Shown piece by piece: positions 33,104 to 42,754 of a DNA stretch of 64,000 nucleotides. The position numbers and the translations under genes were made by a program. Origin of the DNA: Merluccius polli (lineage: Eukaryota; Chordata; Actinopteri; Gadiformes; Merlucciidae); NCBI GenBank assembly GCA_030340625.1, contig JAOPHQ010002302.1:62001-126000 (forward strand). Direction: 5' to 3'. Within the stretch, counting starts at the first letter, position 1; each line of letters starts with the position of its first letter. Under the pieces are notes generated by a model. That model was not told where the DNA came from and did not search any database. It saw only the letters and a list, made by a program, of their open reading frames with translations.

Positions 33104-34440
33104 TAGGCTGGATGTCTTTCCTTTCCAGTTATGTTACCCATGGGTGGGGGTTAGGTGGGGGGTTAGGTGTGCGCTCGTTTCCGTGCGTCGGTCGACGGGT
33201 GCTTCACCAAAAATGTTGACCACCAGCCGCCACTGTGGTAAATGTAGTACTGTATAAGATAGATCAGTACATGACCAATGGTTTACTATGCTGTGTTTTA
33301 AGGTTTGGTAAACCAGCCAAAAACCATCCAAAGTAGGAACAGGGAATCAATCTATATTGTATTGATTACCTATTGTTTATGATCAGTCATGCGTGCCTTC
33401 TGATGATATGAAGCTAATAGACCCCTGCGTCTGCGTGGCATGTCGCTATCAGAGAAATTAATATTCATGAGCAAGCTACAACCTTTGCCTTCATCTAATC
33501 TATTGATACATTTTTAACCATGAAAGGAAGTGACATATAGGGTTTACTAAGCAGGTTTCACAAATATTTAATTTCTAATTTGAAATTTATTTTATGTATT
33601 GATTGATTTTACATCTAAAAATAATTTGTACTTGTACTACTCTTGATGTAAATACCAGACCCGTATATGTACTCCTATATGTGTGCGGACCATATTCCAC
33701 AAGGTCAATATTGGAGGCAGCGTCTGGATTGAGACAGACTTCCAAGGCAGGCAAGGGATCATCGTCCACCGAATGAACTATCATGTCATTCTGTTCGTGT
33801 AAATGGTTTGTGCTTAATTAATTAATGTTTTGCATCACTAATGTTTCATTTAAATAAAAGTTACATTGAGAAAACGTGCGTTTTGTGTATGACATTTACA
33901 CCTTGTGTCAGTACCTAATATCTAAATACAACGGATATTCAGTGACTAAACTGTCTAATCTGAGGTTAAAAAAGAAAATATAACTTGTATTTGCATATGA
34001 ACTCGGGGCTGTCGCTTGCCATCGTTTCTCTTGTCGGAGCGTGGAGCGGGTGCATTGCATTGTGGGATATCTGGATCAAAGAAGAACGCGTCTGCTGCCT
34101 CCAACACCTGCCTATTGGACAGAGACATGATGTGATGCCTCTCTGCCTCCTTATGCTGCCTGAATATAGGCAGCATGTTAGACGTTTGGGACACAGCCAT
34201 AGTCTCCATGTTGGAAAACAAGTCTCCTAGCATTATCCCTGCAGAATGATACATTGGTTGAGTGACGGTGGTGCTGGATCATGTATTAACTTAAACATCA
34301 GGCACATGTCTGCAAAACAAAGAACACTGTTTAAAAAGGTTCATAAATCGTACTTTTGAATGGTGACATGATGATGATGATGATGATGATGGCGGCAGTT
34401 CCTTCATGTTTCATCAAGAGTGTCTCTTCATCTCTCATTT
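33104..34440. other. Noncoding or unrecognised; short unknown frames
   Basis: Short minus-strand frames at 33587-33784 and 33955-34254 have no motif I recognise. The second contains a run of His/Glu-rich helix (HKEAERHHIMSL) that might be the end of a transposon accessory protein. An (ATG)n run lies at about 34367-34390. Confidence 0.3.
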
Positions 34441-34988
34441 CATGTAGAGGTCTAGGGGGCCTCTACAGCGTGGAATGGTACAGCAGCTGCTCCGCCCAGG
34501 ACCGCAAGGCACTACAAAGGGTAGTGAAAACCGCCAAGACCATCGCAGGCCGGGTGCTGCCTATATGGACAATATCTACCTCACCCGATGCCTGAGAAAG
34601 GCCAACAAAATCACAAGGGACCCCAGCCACCCAGCACACTCACTTTTCACCCTGCTACCGTCTGGCAGACGGTATAGGAGCTGTCAGTCATGCACTTTAC
34701 GACTGAAGGCCTTTTTTTATTTACAGGCCATCAGGCTACTGAACCGCTGAACTTATACCTCATACCCATGTCACTTTTAGAGTAATACTCATATGCACTT
34801 TATACCTGCACATCTGTATCTTTAAGATCAGTTATGTTTACATACCTGCTGCTTTTCAAATCCATACATTGTCTCCATATCCATACATTGTCTTCTACTC
34901 ATTTTATGGCTACTCTTATCTCATTTCATTGCACAGTATTACCAAGTGATGCCGTACATTTGACAATAAATGACTTGAACTTGAATAG
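34441..34988 (+). mobile_element. LINE 3' fragment (L2/Rex1-like)
   Basis: The coding remnant reads LQRVVKTAKTIAGRVLP, KANKITRDPSHPAHSLFTLL and PSGRRYRSCQSCTLRLKAFF, the conserved C-terminal end of many fish non-LTR ORF2 proteins. It contains a frameshift (between about 34475 and 34595). The 3' UTR ends TGACTTGAACTTGAA near 34985. Confidence 0.7.
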
Positions 34989-35550
34989 AGCCGGTGAACA
35001 CTGATGGGTGTGTGACTCCGATCAAAGAATCACTAGACAGAGCTTTTCAAGGGTCTTTATTTCCGGAAAGTATGTATGGTTCTAAAGGCAAACATGCTAA
35101 TGTTGTGAAAAGCAGTTTCAAAAATGAAACCCTTACTCACGCGTGTTCTTTTAATGAAGCGGTAGAAGAAGTTTTAGCTTTAAGAAATAATCAGTTTTAT
35201 TGTTAACACCAGTATAATGTGCAGAGTTTTACAGATATCTGGGTCCAACTATGTTTCCCTGACCGAACAACAAAGTGTGTGTGTCAGTTCGAGTCTGAGC
35301 ACCAACTCTCCCTGACCCAGGATGTTATATACACAAACAGTGAAAACGTCATATCAAGGGCTGGCTGTTGTCATCTTCCCACCTCGGTCTCGTGGTATCT
35401 GACTCCCAGCATAGAGGCAGCCTGCCTGTTCTTTACTATCATATGATCTGCACTTTGCAACCAACTGATCTCACACTATCTATTCTGTCACCAACAACGT
35501 ACTCATTCTGATTATGAGGAGTTGCTTTTATAATTATATGCCTCTGCTTA
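34989..35550. other. Unrecognised sequence
   Basis: A 70-codon plus-strand frame (34994-35206) has no recognisable domain, and the remaining sequence shows no element signature. Confidence 0.3.
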
Positions 35551-35552
35551 TA

Positions 35553-36738
35553 CACTCACCGGCCACTTTATTAGGTACACCTTGCTAGTACCGGGTTGGA
35601 CCCACTTTTGCCTTCAGAACTGCCTTAATCCTTCGTGGCACAGATTCAACAAGGTACTGGAAACATTCCTCAGAGAGTTTGGTCCATATTGACATGATAG
35701 CATCACGCAGTTGCTGCAGATTTGTCGGCTGCACATCCATGATGCGAATCTCCCATTCCACCACATCCCAAAGGTGCTCTATTGGATTGAGATCTGGTGA
35801 CTGTGGAGGCCATTTGAGTACAGTGAACTCATTGTCATGTTCAAGAAACCAGTCTGAGATGATTCGCGCTTTATGACATGGCGCATTATCCTGCTGGAAG
35901 TAGCCATCAGAAGATGGGTACACTGTGGTCATAAAGGGATGGACATGGTCAGCAACAATACTCAGGTAGTCTGTGGCTTTGACACGATGCTCAATTGGTA
36001 CTAATAAGCCCAAAGTGTGCCAGGAAAATATCCCCCACACCATTACACCACCACCACCAGCCTGAACCGTTGATACAAGGCAGGATGGATCCATGCTGTT
36101 GGATGTTGCAGCAGAAATCGAGACTCATCAGACCAGGCAACGTTTTTCCAATCTTCGATTGTCCAATTTTGGTGAGCCTGTGCGAATTGTAGCCTCAGTT
36201 TCCTGTTCTTAGCTGACAGGAGTGGCACCCGGTGTGGTCTTCTGCTGCTGTAGCCCATCCGCCTCAAGGTTCGACGTGTTGTGCGTTCAGAGATGCTCTT
36301 CTGCATACCTCTGTTGTAACGAGTGGTTATTTGAGTTACAGTTGCCTTTCTATCAGCTCGAACCAGTCTGGCCATTCTCCTCTGACCTCTAGCATCAACA
36401 AGGCATTTGCGCCCACAGAACTGCCGCTCACTGGATATTTTCTCTTTTTCGGACCATTCTCTGTAAACCCTAGAGATGGTTGTGCGTGAAAATCCCAGTA
36501 GATCAGCAGTCTCTGAAATACTCAGACCAGCCCGTCTGGCACCAACAACCATGCCACGTTCAAAGTCACTTAAATCACCTTTCTTCCCCATTCTGATGCT
36601 CGGTTTGAACTGCAGCAGATCGTCCTGACCATGTCTACATGCCTAAATGCATTGAGTTGCTGCCATGTGATTGGCTGATTAGAAATTTGCGTTAACGAGC
36701 AGTTGGACAGGTGTACCTAATAAAGTGGCCGGTGAGTG
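35553..36738 (-). mobile_element. Tc1-like transposon, short TIR, TA target site
   Basis: 1186 bp flanked by TA (35551-35552 and 36739-36740) with about 30-bp terminal inverted repeats beginning CACTCACCGGCCACTTTATT. It holds one transposase gene on the minus strand. The matching ends show a complete element. Confidence 0.95.
35585..36591 (-). pseudogene. Tc1 transposase, frameshifted
   Basis: The N-terminal frame (36043-36591) has the paired-like helix-turn-helix domain (LSISETADLLGFSRTTISRV) and a second HTH, ending with WSDESRF, the first catalytic Asp. The C-terminal frame (35585-36094) has FQQDNAPCHKA (second Asp) and SPDLNPIEHLWD with the Glu of the DD34E triad. The two frames are offset by one base near 36100, after the QHP motif, where a few expected residues also seem missing. 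The copy cannot make a full transposase but could supply ends. Confidence 0.88.
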
Positions 36739-36959
36739 TATATATACACACACACACACACACACACAATATGATATATAAGATACATTATAAACACTTA
36801 CATCTGTGATCAACAAACAGCATGCAGGCCGCAAATAATAAGCAATCAGAATAACTAATTGGAGAAGGAGGACACTCCCCTGTTCTCCTTAAAAGGCTAG
36901 TGACCTAGTATCAGTAACTCACTATATCCCACATGAAATGGCAATGACAAGGGCTTTTC
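36739..36959. other. Spacer with left copy of a 106-bp direct repeat
   Basis: A (CA)n run at about 36746-36768, then the direct repeat 36838-36943 (CTAATTGGAGAAGGAGG...CACATGAAATGGCA), which recurs at 38565-38680. Confidence 0.7.
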
Positions 36960-38575
36960 TACACAGCCGACCCCAAAAGTCTACCTAGACTAGGGTCCTC
37001 TGCCTCAGGGAGGCTCGGGAGCTGCACCAGCCGGGACACAGGACGCAGATATGTCCTGTCTTTAACCTGCAGCACTTGACTGTGTCTCCAGTGATGTTTC
37101 CCAAGGAGGTCACTGGTGTTTCCCAAGGAGGTCACTGGACGAGTCACGGCGTCCTATGATAAGGAGTTTGCGGAGGACGGTCTTGGACGGTCTTGTCTGA
37201 TCTTTAAGAATGACCTTGAGGGCAGTCTTCACTGAATTCACCTCCCTGTCCCAGGTTCCACCAAAAAGCGCTCGGCGGGTTGAAGCGGAATGTGATGTTC
37301 CGCTTGGCCAACTGTTTTTTCAGTCTGGGTGCCATCTCGGTGAAGACTTCCTGCAGCCCTCTGTCTCCTCCAAGTTTGTGCCATTATCGGACAGAAGCTC
37401 GAAAGGTGTGCCACGGCGTGAGATGAAGCGTCTCAGGGACATCAGGAATGCATCAGAGTCCAAACTTTCTAGGAGGTCAATGTGTACACAACGTGTAGTC
37501 ATGCACTTGTACATGATCCCCCACCTCTTCTCGTTCCAGCGCCCTATCTTGATGTGGAATGGCCTGAAGCAGTCTACTCCTGTAGAATAGAATGGGGGTT
37601 TGTAAAGACGCAGACGAGAGGGCGGAAGGTCAGTCATCTTGGGCATATCCGGCTGTGCTCGCCACAGCTGACATTCTCGGCAGGAGTGCTAATGCTTGCA
37701 GATAGCTTCCCTTCCACGCAGAACCCAGAATCTACATCAGATATCGGCGAGTACTCTCTCTGGAGAAGAGTCTGGTCATAGTCTTGGATGAGCAGGTTTG
37801 TCAGGAGATGGTGCGGATCCAAGATGATTAGGTGGATGGCATGCATCTCCAGGTTCTTAGCCCTGCGTAGCCTACCGCCAACTCGGAGGAGACCTGTGGC
37901 AGTGTCATACTCCGGAGACAGAGACCCCAGGCGGCTGTCGGATGGAAGAGGCCGATCTGACTTAAAAGCTTTAATCTCGTCTGGGAATGAGTCCAGCTGG
38001 GCTCGTATGAGGAGGACCTTCTTGGCGTTGGGGTAGTCAACTGCTCCACAAAGCTGATCTGTGATCTGGGAATCAGCCGCCCTGTGAAGGGACATGGCCG
38101 CTTGGACAAGCTCTTTCCATGAAGAAAAGTCTTTTGCTGAGGGTATATATACCCATTTGTGATTCTGTGTTTCTCTACACTTAGAAACACAGAATCACAG
38201 AATTTCTCTCATAAGGGCAGACCGCGGAGGTGCTTGTAGCCTTTCTGTAATGCAGCCACTGGATAGGAGTGTTCGGCAAGGCGTAGGCCTTTGGCAGTGA
38301 AGGCCTGGCGGATCCGGTACTTCTGTGAGGGCATACATAGTGGAGAAACGTCAAAAGAGACAGAGCTACCCTGGAGTTTGACGTTTTGCTGGACTGTCTG
38401 TAGATGGAGAGTTTCTGACTGTCTGGGAGGTTCAGGCGCTGCACGGCTTCATAAAAAATGAGACGTTCAGAGCCATCGTCTAGCACGCCGTAGGTTTCCA
38501 AGGCTTGGTCCCTGTTTCTCAGGATGTCCTGGATGACCTTTAATATCACCTGGTGTGGTCGGTTAATAAGCAATC
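36960..38575 (-). mobile_element. BEL/Pao retrotransposon relic, RT deleted
   Basis: On the minus strand in order: a DUF1758-like aspartic protease segment (38573-38181, YGVLDDGSERLIFYEAVQRL), an integrase zinc-binding-type region (38095-37634, TGLLRVGGRLRRAKNL), an integrase core (37646-37200; PFYSTGVDCFRPF and LLSDNGTNL with two catalytic Asp, then NITFRFNPPSA) and a DUF5641 end (about 37090-36960; QVKDRTYLRPVSRLVQL). Reverse transcriptase and RNase H are absent, so there is a large internal deletion near 38100-38180. Frames are broken in several places. It is flanked by 106-116-bp direct repeats. Confidence 0.8.
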
Positions 38576-38680
38576 AAAGAGGTACTAATTGGAGAAGGAG
38601 GCAATCCCCTGTTCTCCTTAAAGGGCTAGTGACCTAGTACCATTAATGGCTAAATTCACTAAATCCCACATGAAATGGCA
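38565..38680. repeat. Right copy of the direct repeat flanking the BEL/Pao relic
   Basis: It matches 36838-36943 with small differences (for example GACACTCCCC versus GCAATCCCC, and an added ATTAATGGCTAAATT segment). It may be the remains of an LTR or a duplicated flank. Confidence 0.65.
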
Positions 38681-38801
38681 CAGATTGCTTGTGTGCTTGT
38701 AGCACAGTAAGATACGTGTGTGAAAATCATTGAGTGCATATAGCTGAGTTAGGTAGTTGCTAGTAGGCAGTTGATGCCTAATAAGTCTACAATTCATCAG
38801 G
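38681..38801. other. Short spacer, nothing recognised
   Basis: No element or gene is recognised between the direct repeat and the LINE fragment. Confidence 0.4.
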
Positions 38802-39010
38802 CTAACTTCTGGACACCTTTATATGCTTCTTAAAATGTAAGTTAGAATCAACGACTATGCCCGGATACTTGAAGTGCTCAACAATACATAAACCTCTCCT
38901 ATAACCAGGAGGCTTGATGTGTGTTATTTCTCTTGATAGAAAAATATATTTGCTCATGTTAAGAGTAAGACAACAGTGAGGTAACCATATACCACTTTTC
39001 AAAGCAAAGT
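38802..39010 (-). mobile_element. LINE reverse transcriptase fragment
   Basis: A 66-codon frame with LTLNMSKYIFLSREI and VEHFKYPGIVVDSNLHFKKHIK, the post-catalytic thumb region of L2/Jockey-like reverse transcriptases (usual FKYLGI-x-LD). It is truncated on both sides. Confidence 0.6.
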
Positions 39011-39534
39011 TACGAATTGCTTTCCATTAAAAACAAAACATAGTTAAAAGGAGGGGATGAGGAATAAATTCAAAGAAACTATAAGAAGGCCTTTGTATAA
39101 CAGCGAGTCTTAAAATGAAGTGTTTTAAAAGACGACAGCGATGCTGCTTGTCTGAGCGGCTTGGCAGGGAGGTCCTCAGCTATAACGTTAATGCAATAAC
39201 ACAGGGATCCTAAATTACCTTTATTTCATCCACAACCCGTTTTGTTATGTCCTAACTCTCACTAACAGCACCCTCCTAACATGTGTGTCATGTCGTATTG
39301 TACAGCATTGGCTTATTGATCAGACCTGTGTTAGAAAATGTTTTACATTACGACGGTAACACAATGACAAGCATTCACGTACCACATTAGCTGCTCATTT
39401 CAAGAACCAAACTGTCACTGATATAAACCATATTTGAATGTCATTCATTGTACTGCATGTTATGTGAGTGAAATAATGTATCATGGCTTAGGTTGCACTT
39501 TACTGACGGGTCTGAAATATGTCTCATTTAACAG
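39011..39534. other. Noncoding
   Basis: No gene or repeat recognised. Confidence 0.35.
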
Positions 39535-40291
39535 GGACTGACAAAGACAAAGCGAAATACAGGTCAGAAAATGACCAACTCTTTAAGGGGAAGAGGTCTA
39601 CAGCCAAGCAGGCCTGGGGGTGAGTTCCGTGTTTTTTCTTAATGCTATTTTGCTCACCAGCACAAGCACCTGCACTATGTGATAATCAATGCAATGCCAC
39701 ACTGTCACCATTGTCCACGTAGGCTACATACTAAATATAGTGTATAGCTAAATATATGTGAGGATAAACCTTGCTCATAACATAGACTTTGAATAATACA
39801 GTTCCACAGTTGAATATTGTAGCAGAGGACTCCACACACCCCATCAGTGGCTTTTGCTGGGTCCCTCCGACACAGGACACGGGTAGATCTTGGTTAGGAA
39901 TGCGTTTATTGGAGATGGCAAGATGGTATTTTCCGAGCAGATGTAACATGCTGCCATGACAGTGGCTCTCTCTTGAGTGTGTGTGGTGATAGCTGGTTTA
40001 TCCTGGGTGCTGCCATGGTTGCTCTGCACCACAGGTGTGCAGCCTCACTCAGCCCAGAGTCTGATCAGTCTGACTCAGGGCAGGTGAGGCTGTAAACCAG
40101 CTATTAACCACACACACTCCACAAATATGTTCTGGCATTGTCACTTTACTTTGAGAGATACCCTTTTACTAATCTTGAACATAACTATCTTGTGGCTGGG
40201 ATCACACCAAGGATGTAATAAGTATACATGTTTTATAATCCACAGGGAAATCATAAGGATGCTGGCCGTGGAGGGACTGACCTCCACATAA
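39535..40291 (+). pseudogene. Myb/SANT-like relic, two exons
   Basis: Exon 39535-39619 (acceptor TTTAACAG, donor GTGAGT) encodes TDKDKAKYRSENDQLFKGKR followed by STAKQAW. Exon 40246-40291 (acceptor ATCCACAG) continues in phase with EIIRMLAVEGLTST and a stop. The FKGKR...AW...IIR-x-L...G pattern is the start of a Myb/SANT-like domain in fish transposon-associated proteins. The domain is cut short, and no start codon was found upstream. Confidence 0.4.
39620..40245 (+). other. Intron of the SANT-like relic
   Basis: Noncoding; a stretch at about 39845-40100 is GC-richer but has no recognised feature. Confidence 0.35.
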
Positions 40292-40515
40292 GTCTCAATT
40301 ACATAATGCATCACATTGTAGTGGTTTCAGTGGTTTCACTTTTGCACAAAATGTAAAAAAATAAAGTAAAGCAAAATAAAACACAAGCAGACAATATAAA
40401 ATAAACAACAATAAACAAACAGGTAAGGAGATGTTGGGAACTGGAATAATGACAACATCACATTAACTGATTTTCTTTAGATGACAATGGCACAACTTAA
40501 ACTTAATACTACCTT

Positions 40516-40526
40516 ATATATATATA

Positions 40527-40592
<66 letters not shown>
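40516..40592. repeat. (AT)n microsatellite
   Basis: About 75 bp of AT repeats in intergenic sequence left of the TRIM locus. Confidence 0.9.
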
Positions 40593-40596
<4 letters not shown>

Positions 40597-40777
40597 CATA
40601 AACCAACACAAAAGGTCTCTGAGGGAGGGGAGCACCCCTGCAGCTGGTCTCCCAGAGGGTTTTAAAGGAGCCCTGGCACACGAGGCCCAGGTGTTACCAA
40701 TGCTGCTGACAACCCTGCCATGGCCACGCCCACCTCCAGTACCTGAAAAGACAGCACAAAGCCACACATGTCACCTC

Positions 40778-41310
40778 CAATAGTCTGACAGCCGGAAGAC
40801 ATTATAAGGTGAGTACAACATATTGAGCCATGACCCTCATTGAAGCTGTGCTGTCTGGGGTTCATGTTGTGCTGGCCTGTTGGATGAAGACTTATGCATA
40901 ACAACACAAATATATGAACACAAATTATAAAAATAACATAACGAGTTAAAACCTTTATTTAACTTTTTAATACATTAGAATTATTTAAGTCATCGTGTAA
41001 CTTAATAGAGATAACCCAAGATCCATGATATAACAACAATAAATGACACCTAAACTCCACATAAAACAACACAATGAGAGTGAAATGAAAGGTACTGAAG
41101 TGAACACATTAATGATTCTAAACTTGCTGGGAAGCAGAGCAGCCCTGGAACATGAACTAGGACTGTTTTCTCCATTTACAGCAGCAAAGGAGCCCCAAAC
41201 AATCATTCAGCAGTATTTACAGTAAGCTGTGAGATATTTTAAACACTAAACTACTGCTTGCCACCATACTCGCAAAGAAAAAGGCTCTGGCCACTATGGA
41301 AGGGCACTGC
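40778..41310 (+). pseudogene. Partial duplicate of the TRIM 5' UTR exon and intron, coding exon deleted
   Basis: 40778-41005 matches 42503-42735 (the TRIM first exon, its AAG/GTGAGT donor and most of intron 1). At about 41006 it joins directly to sequence matching 46757-47080 (the end of the TRIM last intron). The RING-to-coiled-coil exon that lies between these positions in the intact gene is missing. The duplicate also lacks the interferon-type promoter. It leads into the broken B30.2 exon at 41450. Confidence 0.8.
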
Positions 41311-41449
41311 CCCCCCCCTATGGTTGTAAACACTACATACTTACACACATCACTTCCATACTAAATAAATTACTTATATTTGATTTACCACTTCATTAGT
41401 CTATTTCTGTGTGGTTTAGCAGCCTAATCATGTCTTGTTCTCCCGCCAG

Positions 41450-41650
41450 ATGCCTGTGAACTCACACTGGACCCAAACACAGCCTACAGACATCTCTATT
41501 TGTCTGAGGACAACAGAAAGGTGACGGACGACGTTGGAGAGGATCAGTCGTCTCCTGATCACCCAGAGAGATTTGACCACAGGTCCCAGGTGTTGTGTAG
41601 AGAGGGTCTGACTGGCCGCTGTTACTGAGAGGTAGAGAGGAGGTGTTGCT
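41450..41650 (+). pseudogene. Broken B30.2 exon
   Basis: Acceptor CCCGCCAG, then ACELTLDPNTAYRHLYLSED and homology through DHPERFDHRSQVLCREGL to GRCY. The next codon is TGA (41626-41628) in place of the conserved Trp of the CYWEVE motif, and similarity ends near 41650. It is the 3' part of a deleted TRIM copy. Confidence 0.85.
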
Positions 41651-42376
41651 ATAGGGGGAGATGGACAGGGGGGGGCATCCTACTAGAAAGCAGAGGGCAG
41701 GGGTTCCCACAGCACATGTTTGTGGGTCAAGCTGAGGCAGGAGCTCATCATCAATATATTTAGTGGACTACATTGGTTCACTAAGAAGCAGCTCTGTCTA
41801 AGACCCTTTGCCAAGCATGGCGTGAAAACAAGACCTTCAGAGAGATGAATTTGAAGACATGTTGCTCATCATCACTATGAAGTGGCTGCTGCTGGTCGGT
41901 ATCTTCAGTGTATTTTAATCTCTATATTGCTGTGTTATACCGCCCCCTGCTGGCACTAGTGAGTTACAAAAGCAGCCAAACATTCAGTCATTAGTCATGT
42001 TGCGGGTTGAAGGGGTGAATACACAACATTGAATGAACACCTTAATATGAATTCAGGTTGGCCTTCATGCCATACAGATCACATGGTGTCCAGTTATAAT
42101 GGAAAACCCCTACGGATGGATGGGTTTTATAAATGTGCTCATTCAGATCGAGGCTATATCTCTTAATAAATACCCATAATGAAACCTATTGTCTCTCCAC
42201 ACAGGTTGTGTATTGCTTGTGAAACCATTTGTAGTTTGCAGACAAATATGTCTACAAAAACACTGCTTTGCTTTAAAAGACCGACTAACCAAAGGAAAGC
42301 ACACACAAAACACAGATAATAACAGTATAAGTATATAAGTATAATGACTTGTATCTTCATGTGTGTGTGTTGGGTG
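41651..42376. other. Spacer between dead and live TRIM copies; CTCF-like motif
   Basis: Noncoding. CGCCCCCTGCTGGCAC at 41941-41956 is, on the minus strand, a close match to the CTCF core (CCAGCAGGGGGCG). Confidence 0.4.
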
Positions 42377-42532
42377 GGGGGCGGGGCCACGTGGGGAGAG
42401 AGGAGATGACGTCATATTCAGGAAACGAAACCGAAACCAAAGTAACACGACGTGGAGCCACTTCTCTCTTTCTGGAGACAGAGAACAAGACTTTATAAAG
42501 TCAATAGTCTGACAGCCAGAAGACATTATAAG
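42377..42532 (+). promoter_or_regulatory. Interferon-type TRIM promoter and 5' UTR exon
   Basis: A GC box with an overlapping CACGTG E-box (42377-42391), a perfect CRE TGACGTCA (42407-42414) and an ISRE GGAAACGAAACCGAAACC (42421-42438) lie within 60 bp. The 5' UTR exon ends at 42532 with an AAG/GTGAGT donor; intron 1 ends at a TTTTCTAG acceptor, and the ATG follows two bases later at 42755. The ISRE has three GAAA cores with two-base spacing, the IRF/ISGF3 arrangement, so interferon induction is expected. Confidence 0.75.
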
Positions 42533-42754
42533 GTGAGTACAACATATTGAGCCATGACCCTCATTGAAGCTGTGCTGTCTGGGGTTCATGTTGTGCTGGC
42601 CTGTTGGATGAAGATGTATGCTTAATAACACAAATATATGAACACACATTATAAAAATAAAAATAACATAACAAGTTAAAACCTTTATTTTACTTTTTAA
42701 TACATTAGAATTACGAATGTCACCATGTAACGTAATAAAACATGTTTTCTAGGA

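Noticed and set aside
34994..35206. Small 70-codon ORF
   Set aside because: No recognisable domain, no splice or promoter evidence; length is within chance expectation.
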